This document shows positions 45,328 through 55,363 of a stretch of 64,000 bases of DNA, piece by piece. The stretch is taken from the NCBI RefSeq assembly GCF_037094465.1, contig NZ_CP146609.1:248001-312000 (forward strand), in the 5' to 3' direction. Position numbers and translations under genes: made by a program. The notes beneath the pieces were generated by a model, which saw only the letters and a program-made list of their open reading frames with translations, did no database searches and was not told the DNA's origin. This DNA comes from Pseudodesulfovibrio sp. 5S69 (GTDB taxonomy: Bacteria; Desulfobacterota; Desulfovibrionia; Desulfovibrionales; Desulfovibrionaceae). Within the stretch, counting starts at the first letter, position 1; every line of letters starts with the position of its first letter.

Positions 45328-46581
45328 CTAGCCGTTGGCTTCGGTAAAGCGCCGGAATTCGGACAGGGCGCGGCTCTGGACTATGGTCCGGACCGCGTCC
45401 AGGCGGTCGTGGTTCTCGATGACCAGGTTGACGATGTCCGCGTCCAGGAAGCCGTTGTCCGCCATGGAGCGGAGCACGGCCACGGTCCGCTCGCGGGTCA
45501 TGCCCTTGCGGTAGGGACGGTCCTCGGTGATGGCCGTGTGCACGTCCGCCACCTGCATGATCCGGGAGCCCAGCGAAAGCTCCTTTCCCGTCAATCCCAG
45601 GGGATACCCCTTGCCGTTCAGGCGCTCGTGATGCTGGGCGGCCCAGTCGGCCACCTCGCCCAGGCCCGGTATGGAACGCAGGACCTCGGCGCTGACCGTG
45701 GCGTGGTCCTTGACCTTGACGTACTCGTCCTCGTCCAGGGCGCCCTGCTTGTCGAGCAGGGAGGTGGGCACGGCCAGCTTGCCGATGTCGTGCAGGTTGC
45801 CGGCCAACCGCATGGCCTTCTGTTCCCGCTCGTCCATGCCCGCCAGCCGGGCCAGTTGGACCGCGCTCTCGGCCACGCCCGCCGAGTGGGTGGCCGTGTG
45901 GCGGCTCCGGAAGTCGATGATCCTGGTGAAGAAGCCCGAAAAATCTATGAGCTGATCCGGGGAGATGCGCACGTCCAGGAGGTCCTTGGAGAGCATCTCC
46001 CGCACCGGCTGGTCCAACTCCTCCACCAGGGGCCAGAACACGCCGCCCTGGGCGAGTTCCCGAAAGGCCACGGGCAGCTCCTGGGCGTAGAGGTCCGAGG
46101 TGAACCCGGCCACAGCCTGTTCCACCTCCTCGCGCTGCCTCCCCTCGGTGCCCACCCGGCGCAGAATATCCACCCGGTCGGCCAGGTTGACGATGTTGGC
46201 CAACAGCAGGGTCTCGCGGTCGCCCTCCTGGCGGATGACCCGCAGGTCCTTCCAACTGGTGTGGTGGTACAGGACAATGCGCGAGGCGCGCTCCAGGAAG
46301 GGATGGTCCCGGAGCAGCCGGTAACCGACCACGGCGTGCTCCTCCAGGTCGGCGTCGAAGCTCAACCCGTCCAGGGCCAGGTCCATGGAAAAGGCCCCGA
46401 TGTCGTGAAGCAGCCCGGCCAGAAGCAGGTCCACCAGGGAAGAGGGCCGAATGCCCACGTGGCTGCCCAGGACGGTGGAAGCCAGCCCCACACGCCGGTG
46501 ATGCCCGGTCACCGTGGGAGAGATGTAGTCCAAGGCGGACGAGATGCCGCAGGCGATGTCGATAAGGGAAACGTCTTCCAT
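45328..46581 (-). CDS. Tandem HD-domain protein with C-terminal HD-GYP
   Basis: The 417-residue protein carries two HD-type domains. The N-terminal one has TGHHRRVGLAS and LLAGLLHDIGAFSMD near residue 50 and a YHHTSW metal site. The C-terminal one is a full HD-GYP: HTATHSAGVAESAVQLA, LAGNLHDIGKLAVPTS and AAQHHERLNGKGYPLGL. HD-GYP proteins hydrolyse cyclic di-GMP. No REC, PAS or membrane segment is seen, so the N-terminal HD may be a regulatory or sensing copy. It is convergent with the asparaginase gene. Confidence 0.9.
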   Translation of the reverse strand: MEDVSLIDIACGISSALDYISPTVTGHHRRVGLASTVLGSHVGIRPSSLVDLLLAGLLHDIGAFSMDLALDGLSFDADLEEHAVVGYRLLRDHPFLERASRIVLYHHTSWKDLRVIRQEGDRETLLLANIVNLADRVDILRRVGTEGRQREEVEQAVAGFTSDLYAQELPVAFRELAQGGVFWPLVEELDQPVREMLSKDLLDVRISPDQLIDFSGFFTRIIDFRSRHTATHSAGVAESAVQLARLAGMDEREQKAMRLAGNLHDIGKLAVPTSLLDKQGALDEDEYVKVKDHATVSAEVLRSIPGLGEVADWAAQHHERLNGKGYPLGLTGKELSLGSRIMQVADVHTAITEDRPYRKGMTRERTVAVLRSMADNGFLDADIVNLVIENHDRLDAVRTIVQSRALSEFRRFTEANG

Positions 46582-46897
46582 GTGGAATCACACCATTGTA
46601 AGCGAACTGCGTTGCGATGTTGCCGCGGGGCCCGGAAAAGCATCCATCGTTGCCCGGGCATTGCCAATTATTTTCCGCGCGCGGTCAGGGAAAACATACC
46701 GGTAATATGTTGTCAACAACAGGCCCCGCGATTTCCCCGCCGGCGGGTCCAGACAGGCAACCGTGTCAAGTTGATTTTTCCTGCCGATCAAACGCTTTTC
46801 CTTGTCATTCGTTCCCGGAGGAGGGGTGCCCGGAAAACCCGTGGTACGCTGTGCCCGCCGGGATGCCCGCAACCCTAGCAAAGCGAGGAACACGCAT
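46582..46897. other. Divergent intergenic region, no gene seen
   Basis: This 316-nt gap lies between the HD-GYP gene on the minus strand and a tail-tube gene on the plus strand, so promoters for both are expected here. The stretch near 46690-46715 is AT-rich (ACATACCGGTAATATGTTG has a small inverted repeat). I see no supportable reading frame. Confidence 0.45.
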
Positions 46898-47479
46898 ATG
46901 GCAACGAGTGTGATCGAAATCTGCAACAACGCCCTGCTGGATCTGGGAGAGGACGCGATCATGTCCCTGGGCGACGTCTCCAAGGCCGCCGGACTGTGCA
47001 ATCACCGCTGGCCCGCGGTGCGCGACGCGGTCCTGCGCGCGCACCCCTGGAACTGCGCCATGGCCCAGGCCGAACTGGCCGCCGGAGCCTCGGCCCCCCT
47101 GTGGAAATGGGCCTGCCGCTACGTGCTGCCCACGGACTTTCTGCGGATCATCGCCGTCACCGGCGCGGACGGCGGGGAGGTCGCGGACTGGGAGATCCAG
47201 TCCGGGGTCATCCTGTGCGACGAAGAGGCCCCCCTCTTCATCGCCTACGTGCGCCGCGAGACCGACCCCAAAAAGTACGACGCCCTGTTGTCCGAGGCAT
47301 TGTCCGCGCGGCTGGCCGCGACCCTGGCCTACCCCTTGTCCGGGTCCACATCCCTGGCCCAGGCCTGCTGGAAGACCTACCAGGAAAAACTGGCCGAGGC
47401 GCGCGGCGTGGACGCCCGCGAGGGCGTGCCCGAGTCCGTGGACCCGGCCTCGTGGCTGGGGGCCAAGCTCGGCGGCTGA
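46898..47479 (+). CDS. Orphan phage tail tubular protein A-like (T7 gp11-like)
   Basis: A 193-residue protein of the length of T7 gp11. Typical podovirus tail-tube A features are VIEICNNALLDLGEDAIMSL near the start, then CNHRWPAVRDAVLRAHPWNCA, YVLPTDFLRI and ALLSEALSARLAATLAYPL. It has an AGCGAGGAA site before the ATG. No other phage gene adjoins it; the matching tail-tube B gene is 25 kb away at 20042-22138. Its composition is host-like. Confidence 0.85.
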   Translation: MATSVIEICNNALLDLGEDAIMSLGDVSKAAGLCNHRWPAVRDAVLRAHPWNCAMAQAELAAGASAPLWKWACRYVLPTDFLRIIAVTGADGGEVADWEIQSGVILCDEEAPLFIAYVRRETDPKKYDALLSEALSARLAATLAYPLSGSTSLAQACWKTYQEKLAEARGVDAREGVPESVDPASWLGAKLGG

Positions 47480-47488
47480 CGAAATGGG

Positions 47489-47524
47489 AAAAAAGGCGCG
47501 CGGCCCACGATCGGGCCGCGCGCC
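47489..47524 (-). terminator. Terminator between the tail-tube gene and rsmB
   Basis: A 12-bp perfect stem (47495-47506 with 47513-47524) has a 6-nt loop, and the minus-strand reading ends in six T (complement of 47489-47494). It terminates the rsmB-like gene and may stop the convergent tail-tube gene too. Confidence 0.88.
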
Positions 47525-47529
47525 GGGAA

Positions 47530-48804
47530 TTACTTCACGGTGAGGGAGGCGGCGTAGAAGAACTCGTTCAGCGGCGAGTCGGACGGCGTGGTCCACTCGC
47601 GCTCCACGGACACCCGATCGTTGTCCTCGGCAAACCGGGCGACCAGCCCCTGGTTCTCCTCGGGATTCAGGGTGCAGGTGATGACCGCGATGCGTCCGCC
47701 GGGCTTCACCTGGGCCAGGGCGTTGTCCAGAATCTCCCGCTGAAGCAGGGTCAGGTCGCCCAGGTCGGCTGGTTTGCGCTTCCACTTGGTGTCGGGGCGG
47801 CGCGAGAGCACGCCCAGGCCGGAGCACGGCATGTCCAGGAGGATGGAGCCGGGTACGCGCGGCGGCTCGGCCGTGGCCGCGTTGGCCTCGAAGACCTCCA
47901 CCCCGTGCAGCTCGCGCTCAAGGGCCGCCAACCGGCCACGGTGCGGGTCCGAGGCGAACACGTCGAGCCCCTTTTCCAACAGGATGCGGGTCTTGCCCCC
48001 GCGTCCGGCGCAGGCGTCCCAGACCGGGCCGTCCCATATCTCCGGGTCCAGGGCCTCAACCGCCTGGCGCGCGGCGAACGACTGCCGGGCCAGGGGCGGG
48101 TCAGGCTCGCCCTCGAAAGCGGTGCCCGCGGGCAGGGCGAAGCTCATGCCTTCGATGTCGATCAGCTCGGACCAGCCCGCGATCTCGGCGTACAGGGCGT
48201 CCGCCTCGGGGTGGCCGAAGAGGTTGAAGCCGAGCGCCGGGGGCCTGATCTGGGCCTCAAGGTAGTCCGTGGCCGTCTTCTCCCCGTACTCGCGCCACCA
48301 CAGGTCCACCAGCCACTGGGGGCAGGAGTACCAGCGCGACAGGAACTCGGGCAGGGAGGCGTCCTTGCGGAAAAAATCGGGGTCGTGGGCGTCTTCGCCC
48401 AGTTCGGACACCCGGCGGAGCACGGCGTTGAACAGCCCGGCCAGGCGCGCGCCCGGCTTGGATTTGGAGAACTCCACGGCCCAGTCCACCGAGGCGTAGG
48501 CCGGGACCTTGTCCAGGAAGAGGATCTCGTAGGCGGCCACGCCCATGGCCAACCGCATCTTGGGGTTGAGCTTGCCGGGGTCCTGGAGGAACCGGGACAG
48601 GACGTATTCGATGCGTCCCTTGAGCCGGAGGTAGCCGTAACCGAGTTCCGTGGCCAACCCCACGTCGCGCGGGTCGTCCACGCCGGAGGACAGGGACGCG
48701 TCCAGGGCGGCCTGGATGTCCTGCCGGTTCATGAGACAGCGGAACAGGGCTTCGAGCGCCACCCGCCGCGCCGCGGGCAAGGGCTTGGATGAACGTGCTT
48801 GCAT
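47530..48804 (-). CDS. RsmB/NOP2-family RNA m5C methyltransferase
   Basis: A 424-residue enzyme that methylates cytosine C5 in 16S rRNA (or tRNA). The N-terminal 140 residues are NusB-like (VALEALFRCLMNRQDIQAAL, then MGVAAYEILFLDKVPAYASV). The catalytic part has motif I DACAGRGGKTRILLE, the proton-donor Cys in motif IV LLDMPCSGLGVLSRRPD, and the nucleophile Cys in motif VI VITCTLNPEENQ, where RsmB usually has TCS. Length is slightly short of E. coli RsmB. Confidence 0.9.
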   Translation of the reverse strand: MQARSSKPLPAARRVALEALFRCLMNRQDIQAALDASLSSGVDDPRDVGLATELGYGYLRLKGRIEYVLSRFLQDPGKLNPKMRLAMGVAAYEILFLDKVPAYASVDWAVEFSKSKPGARLAGLFNAVLRRVSELGEDAHDPDFFRKDASLPEFLSRWYSCPQWLVDLWWREYGEKTATDYLEAQIRPPALGFNLFGHPEADALYAEIAGWSELIDIEGMSFALPAGTAFEGEPDPPLARQSFAARQAVEALDPEIWDGPVWDACAGRGGKTRILLEKGLDVFASDPHRGRLAALERELHGVEVFEANAATAEPPRVPGSILLDMPCSGLGVLSRRPDTKWKRKPADLGDLTLLQREILDNALAQVKPGGRIAVITCTLNPEENQGLVARFAEDNDRVSVEREWTTPSDSPLNEFFYAASLTVK

Positions 48805-48904
48805 ATATGCCTAATTACCCTCCCGGTCACGGGTTGGCAAGTGGCACGAAACGACATCGGCGTGACAAACTCCGCACTGCCCGCTTCCGGGAGCGGCCGG
48901 GCCG

Positions 48905-49096
48905 CTACTCGAAGACCTTCTTGGCGGCGTTGCCCGCGTCCTCGGCGGCCTTGTCCATCTGCTGGCCCGCTTCCTGGGCGGCCTTGTCGATCTTCTTGCC
49001 CGCCTTTTCCATGGGTCCTTCCTCGCTGCACCCGAAGGCCACGGTCAAAACGGCGAGCAGGCAGGCGACGGTCAGTATTTTCTTCAACATTTTCAT
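48905..49096 (-). CDS. Small lipoprotein
   Basis: The 63-residue protein starts with a hydrophobic signal (MKMLKKILTVACLLAVLTVA) and a lipobox FGC, giving a lipidated Cys near residue 23. The mature part is a short, charged, alanine-rich helix (EKAGKKIDKAAQEAGQQMDK). It resembles entericidin-like or helical stress lipoproteins, but no function is known. It starts 17 nt after the molybdopterin oxidoreductase stop on the same strand and so may share its transcript. Confidence 0.78.
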   Translation of the reverse strand: MKMLKKILTVACLLAVLTVAFGCSEEGPMEKAGKKIDKAAQEAGQQMDKAAEDAGNAAKKVFE

Positions 49097-49113
49097 TTGG
49101 GTATCCTTTCCTG

Positions 49114-51015
49114 TTAGCGGTTTTCCAGGCGACACGTCTGGCTGTAGTAGGCCGTGCCGAAGGCCATGTCCGTATTCATCGGACGGATGATGGCGTTGGC
49201 CCCGTGGCCGTACTTCATCCATCCGCCCCGGCGCATGATCACGGCCCGGGGGTGCAGGCCGTCCACGGTCTCCACCCGGACCTGCAAGGCCCCGAGGTCG
49301 GTGGCCAGATATACGTCCATGGCCGGATCAAGGACACCATACGCCGGATTGGCCTTGGAAATCCAGACCGTGGGCACGCCGCGCTGCTCTTTTTCGGGAA
49401 TCTGCGTGTGCTCGTATTCGCCGCGCACCAGGGTCAGCAGTTGCAGGGGGTAGTCCGGGTCCCGTTGGGGCTCGGCATGCAGCGCCTCCGGGAAGCGGTA
49501 CAGCCCGTCCGGGTGGCCGAAGACCAAATCCTCGAAGGCCACGAAGGGATGGTTGACCTTGGCGAAACCGTTCTCGCGCAGTTCGTCCAGGGACACGGCC
49601 GAGCGCCTCAGCCCCTCGCGCAGGCAGGCCTCCTCGTCCGGGAGGCGGACGGGCTCGCGCAGCCGGGAGCCCAGGTCGGCCAGGATGTCGAAGTCCGGCC
49701 GCGCCAGGCCGCGCGGGGCCAGCGCCGGGGCGCAGAGGTTGACGTAGTTGTGCACGAAGGAGCCGAGCACGTCGAGGCGCTCGAACATGAACGCGGGCGG
49801 CAGGACGACGTCGGCCCGCATGGCCGTGTCGTTCATGACCCCGTCCACCACCACGGTGAACGGCGCGGCCAGCGCGTCGGCCACGGCCAGGCTGTCCGGC
49901 ACCTGATTAACCACGTTGTGGCCGTCGATCCAGACGAATTCCACCGGCGGATCGGCCCGGCGCAGCTCCGCGCCCAGGTCCTGGAGGAGCAGTTCGCGCC
50001 GCTTGCCGGGCTTGGCACCGCCCTCGATCAGGTGGGCCCAGGAGCCGAAGTTGCGGGCCGAGGAGATGTTGAAATAGGAGCCGCCGCCGCTGACCCCGAC
50101 GTTGCCGGAGACCATGGCCACGGCGTTGATGAAGCGGACGTTCTCCCCGCCGAACAGGTGGCGCTGCAACCCCCAGCCGATGACCGTGGCCACGTTGCCC
50201 CGGTCCGCGTACCACTCATAGACCATCTCCGCGTCCGGGGGCGGGACCTCGCAGGCCGCGCACAGCTCCCGGAACCGCAGGCCGTCCACCAGCCCGCGCA
50301 GGGCGGGCCAGTTGGCGGTCCGGGTCAGGACCCACGGGTTGAGGTCGCCCGCCTCGAGAAAGAGCTTGAGCACGGCGGCGGCCAGGAAGCGGTCCGTACC
50401 CGGCCGGATCACGACGTTGACGTCCGAAAAATCGGGCGTGCCGTCCCCGCCGGGGGAGATGGTCAGGACCTCGGTGCCGTTCCTGCGGGCCCGCTTCAGG
50501 AGGGCCAACTGGTGCACGGAGCAGCGGGTCATGTCGCGGCCCCAGTTGACCACCCGGTCGCTGTTCAGGATGTCCTCGGGGTCGTTGTGATCGAGCACGC
50601 CGAAGTCGCGCAGGCAGGCCTCGATGCCGGTGTCGTCGCACACGCAGCCGTAGGTCGTGGACGCACCCAGCCGCTCGAAGAAATTGGTGCTGGCCGCGCC
50701 GAGGATGCCCCGGTAGCCGTGGCCGTGGACGTGCAGGATGGACTCGGGCACCCCCCTGGCCGCGTCGAGCTTTTCGGCGATCAGGCCGAGGGCCTCGTCC
50801 CAGGTCGCGGGCGCAAAGCCGCCCCCGCGCCGGACGAGCGGCTCGGTGATGCGCTCGTCCGAATCCAACCGCTCGAAGTAGCGGCTGCCCTTCTTGCAGC
50901 AGAACCCCTTGGTGAACGGGTGCTTCGGGTTGCCCCGGACGGTTCTCTTGGCGGCGTCGACCAGCAGCGAACAGGCGTCGCCGCAATCCATGGTGCAGGC
51001 CGTGACGGTCTTCAT
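49114..51015 (-). CDS. Molybdopterin-dependent oxidoreductase, cytosolic
   Basis: A 633-residue member of the DMSO reductase superfamily. The N-terminus binds a [4Fe-4S] cluster (VTACTMDCGDACSLL and GFCCKKG, Cys 7, 11, 15 and 39). Domains for bis-MGD follow: ATWDEALGLIAEKLD, VNWGRDMTRCSVHQLALLK, VIGWGLQRHLFGGEN and PTVWISKANPAYGVLDPA. There is no Tat signal. The electron partner and substrate are unknown; no accessory iron-sulfur or membrane subunit adjoins it. The molybdenum ligand is not certain from sequence, since the usual Ser/Cys/Sec position cannot be fixed without alignment. Confidence 0.88.
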   Translation of the reverse strand: MKTVTACTMDCGDACSLLVDAAKRTVRGNPKHPFTKGFCCKKGSRYFERLDSDERITEPLVRRGGGFAPATWDEALGLIAEKLDAARGVPESILHVHGHGYRGILGAASTNFFERLGASTTYGCVCDDTGIEACLRDFGVLDHNDPEDILNSDRVVNWGRDMTRCSVHQLALLKRARRNGTEVLTISPGGDGTPDFSDVNVVIRPGTDRFLAAAVLKLFLEAGDLNPWVLTRTANWPALRGLVDGLRFRELCAACEVPPPDAEMVYEWYADRGNVATVIGWGLQRHLFGGENVRFINAVAMVSGNVGVSGGGSYFNISSARNFGSWAHLIEGGAKPGKRRELLLQDLGAELRRADPPVEFVWIDGHNVVNQVPDSLAVADALAAPFTVVVDGVMNDTAMRADVVLPPAFMFERLDVLGSFVHNYVNLCAPALAPRGLARPDFDILADLGSRLREPVRLPDEEACLREGLRRSAVSLDELRENGFAKVNHPFVAFEDLVFGHPDGLYRFPEALHAEPQRDPDYPLQLLTLVRGEYEHTQIPEKEQRGVPTVWISKANPAYGVLDPAMDVYLATDLGALQVRVETVDGLHPRAVIMRRGGWMKYGHGANAIIRPMNTDMAFGTAYYSQTCRLENR

Positions 51016-51206
51016 GCGTATTCCCCCTGGCCCGGAGAGTGGAGAATTCGACGGGCGAGGTCAAATCAAAAGAACCGAAGGGGGGCCAGCGCCGCTCTCC
51101 TGCCCGGCCGCGCCGCGCCCACACTCTTTTTGACAATCATACGCGTTTGGTCTAACCAGATTCGGTTCCAGCGACCCTACATCTATTTAAGGATATTGAA
51201 CGCGAC

Positions 51207-52448
51207 ATGGCGAAAGTACAAAAAATAAAGGGATTCGCGGACCTCTTCTCCGATGAGGCCGCCAAGTACACCTTCATGGAAAGCTGCGCCCGCGAGGTCT
51301 TTTCGCGTTACGGTTTCGGCGAATTGCGCACGCCCATCCTGGAAAAGACCGAGCTGTTCCAGAAGTCCATCGGCGAGGACACCGACGTGGTCGGCAAGGA
51401 GATGTTCACCTTCCCGGACCGCAAGGACCGGTCCCTGACCATGCGCCCCGAGGCCACGGCGGGCGTTGTCCGTGCGTTCATCGAGTCCAAGCTTCACCAG
51501 CCGGGCAACATCTCGAAATTCTTCACCTTCGGTCCCATGTTCCGGTATGAGCGCCCGCAGAAGGGCCGCCAGCGCCAGTTCCACCAGATCGACGCCGAGA
51601 TTTTCGGGGCGGACGAGCCCCAGGCCGACGCCGAGCTGATCCTCATGCTCAAGGCGTTCCTCAACGCCATCGGGCTGACCAAGCTGACCATCGAGATCAA
51701 CTCCTTGGGCTGCCACGACTGCCGCCCGGCCTACAAGCAGGCTCTGGTGGACTACTACCACTCCAAGGACAAGTCGAATTTCTGCGAGGACTGCCGGCGG
51801 CGCATGGAGACCAACCCGTTGCGCGTGCTCGACTGCAAGGTGCCCACCTGCAAGGCGCTGGTCGAGGACGCCCCGGTCATCACCGACCACCTCTGCCCGG
51901 ACTGCCAGGCCCACTTCGCCGACGTGCGGGCGGTCCTGGACGGCGCGAACGTGGACTACGTGCTCAATCCCCGCATGGTGCGCGGCCTGGACTACTACGT
52001 GCGCACCTGCTTCGAGGTGACCAGCAATGACATCGGCTCCCAGACCGCGGTGGCGGGCGGCGGCCGGTACGACGGCCTGGTCAGGAACCTCGGCGGCCCG
52101 GATTGCCCCGGCACCGGCTTCGCCTGCGGCATGGAGCGGCTCGCCCTGCTCCTGGGCGACGTGCCGGTCGATGCTCCGGACTTCTACCTGGCCGTGGTCG
52201 ACCAGGAGGCCGCGGTCGATGCCATGCTCTTTGCCCAGGCCCTGCGCGACAAGGGGCTGACCGGCGAGGTCAGCTTCTCGGGCGGGTCCATGAAGTCCCG
52301 CATGCGCGCGGCCAACAAGTCCGGCGCCAAGACCTGCCTGATCCTGGGCGGGAGCGAATTGGCCAACCAGACCGTCACGGTCAAGGACATGGTCGGCGAC
52401 CGGGAACAGGAAACCCTGGACCGCAAGCTGTACCTGGCGAGTTTGTAG
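51207..52448 (+). CDS. hisS: Histidyl-tRNA synthetase
   Basis: A class II aminoacyl-tRNA synthetase of 413 residues. KIQKIKGFADLF-type opening (VQKIKGFADLFSDEAAKYTF) is followed by motif 2 MFRYERPQKGRQRQFHQIDAE near residue 110 and the histidine-binding VRGLDYYVRTCFEV near residue 255. Motif 3 is GFACGMERLALLL. The C-terminal anticodon-binding domain follows. AAGGATATTG precedes the ATG. A repeat lies between it and aspS. Confidence 0.95.
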   Translation: MAKVQKIKGFADLFSDEAAKYTFMESCAREVFSRYGFGELRTPILEKTELFQKSIGEDTDVVGKEMFTFPDRKDRSLTMRPEATAGVVRAFIESKLHQPGNISKFFTFGPMFRYERPQKGRQRQFHQIDAEIFGADEPQADAELILMLKAFLNAIGLTKLTIEINSLGCHDCRPAYKQALVDYYHSKDKSNFCEDCRRRMETNPLRVLDCKVPTCKALVEDAPVITDHLCPDCQAHFADVRAVLDGANVDYVLNPRMVRGLDYYVRTCFEVTSNDIGSQTAVAGGGRYDGLVRNLGGPDCPGTGFACGMERLALLLGDVPVDAPDFYLAVVDQEAAVDAMLFAQALRDKGLTGEVSFSGGSMKSRMRAANKSGAKTCLILGGSELANQTVTVKDMVGDREQETLDRKLYLASL

Positions 52449-52599
52449 AGAAAGAGATTTGAATGCCGCTGCGCGGCGGGGTCGGGTGACTTCGCCTCCG
52501 GCGGCCAAAGGCCGAGGGCCTTTGGAATCCCGTGCGCGGCTCCGCCGCAGGGTTGTGCCCGAGCCTTCAGACGGCGAACACCGCCCGCCGAAGGCGCGA

Positions 52600-52665
52600 C
52601 AAAAAGTTTTGGAAGATTCTTAAGAAACCTTTTTCAAAAGGTTTCTTAAGCCGCCGGAGGCAAGC
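52600..52665. repeat. Solo family-2 hairpin repeat (before aspS)
   Basis: CTTAAGAAACCTTTT (52619-52633) pairs perfectly with AAAAGGTTTCTTAAG (52636-52650) over a TC loop; AAAAAGTTTTGGAAG precedes and CCGCCGGAGGC follows. The rest of the 266-nt hisS-aspS gap is GC-rich with short inverted repeats and no gene. Confidence 0.75.
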
Positions 52666-52714
52666 CCCCCGCAAGGGGTGCCGGAGGCACTAAATACGAG
52701 ATACCGGAGAGAGA

Positions 52715-54535
<1,821 letters not shown>

Positions 54536-54536
54536 A

Positions 54537-54620
54537 AGCGAAGATGCGAGAGGGAAACTTTTGAAAAAGTTTCCCTCTCGCGCTCTCCCTTCAAAACTTT
54601 TTAGCGCCGCTTCGCGGGAA
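54537..54620. repeat. Solo family-2 hairpin repeat (after aspS)
   Basis: GCGAGAGGGAAACTTTT (54546-54562) pairs perfectly with AAAAGTTTCCCTCTCGC (54565-54581) over a GA loop. CTTCAAAACTTTTTAGCGCCGCTTCGCGGG follows, as in copies C and D in pieces. The element starts one base after the aspS stop. Confidence 0.8.
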
Positions 54621-54768
54621 ATGTCGGCCGCGAAAAGCCTACCGATTACGGCTGGTTTCACACTGAAACTGGCCTTTTGAATTTCAGTAGTTATTGAGTT
54701 AATAGACAAGACCGATTCCGCCGCAAACGGGACCAAACGCTCCCCTCCATACTCCCTGCGGCGCGATA

Positions 54769-54857
54769 AAAAGTTCAGGAAAAGAGGGATGGGGTTCGAG
54801 GAAGGGAGGAAACCCTTTTCTCAAAGGGGTTTCCTCCCCTTCCCCGACCGCCGGAGG
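54769..54857. repeat. Solo family-2 hairpin repeat (before def)
   Basis: A stem of GGGAGGAAACCC with GGGTTTCCTCCC around 54804-54840 is preceded by AAAAAGTTCAGGAAAAG and followed by GCCGGAGGCAACC. It faces the opposite way to the copy at 54537. Between the two (54621-54768) I see no gene. Confidence 0.75.
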
Positions 54858-54865
54858 CAACCACA

Positions 54866-55363
54866 ATGCGATTAGAGATATGTACCTGGCCTGACGAGGT
54901 GCTCGAGGCCAAGGCCGAACCCATTACCGAGATCACCCCCGAGCTCGAGGAACTCATCGAGAACATGGTCGAGACCATGTACGAGTCCGACGGCGTGGGG
55001 CTGGCCGCGCCGCAGGTGAACCAGTCCATCCGGCTGATCTGCGTGGACCAGACCGGACCTAAGGAGCGCGGCGACCTGCGCGTGCTGATCAACCCGGAGA
55101 TCGTCGAGTGCGACGGCGAGGTGGAATCCGAGGAAGGCTGCCTGAGCTGCCCGGAGTTGAACCTCAAGGTCAAGCGCAAGGAGCGGGTCAAGGTCAATGC
55201 CCTGAACCGCGTGGGCGAAAAGATCTGCGTGGAGACGGACGGGTTCCTGGCCATCATCCTGCAACATGAGATCGACCACCTGGACGGCGTGACCCTGGCC
55301 GACCGCGCGGGCCGCCTGAAAAAAGCCATGTACCGAAAGAAGGCCCTGCGATGGAAGAAGTAA
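54866..55363 (+). CDS. def: Peptide deformylase
   Basis: Removes the formyl group from new N-termini. The 165-residue metalloenzyme has all three motifs: GVGLAAPQV near residue 46, EEGCLSCPEL near residue 91 with the metal Cys, and LQHEIDHLDG near residue 132 with the two His and the catalytic Glu. GGAGGC at the end of the repeat leader is 8 nt before the ATG. fmt overlaps its 3' end by 13 nt. Confidence 0.96.
   Translation: MRLEICTWPDEVLEAKAEPITEITPELEELIENMVETMYESDGVGLAAPQVNQSIRLICVDQTGPKERGDLRVLINPEIVECDGEVESEEGCLSCPELNLKVKRKERVKVNALNRVGEKICVETDGFLAIILQHEIDHLDGVTLADRAGRLKKAMYRKKALRWKK

Noticed and set aside
51130..51158. TTGACA with TAACCA before hisS as a promoter
   Set aside because: The -10 box is too poor, so the site is not listed as a feature.
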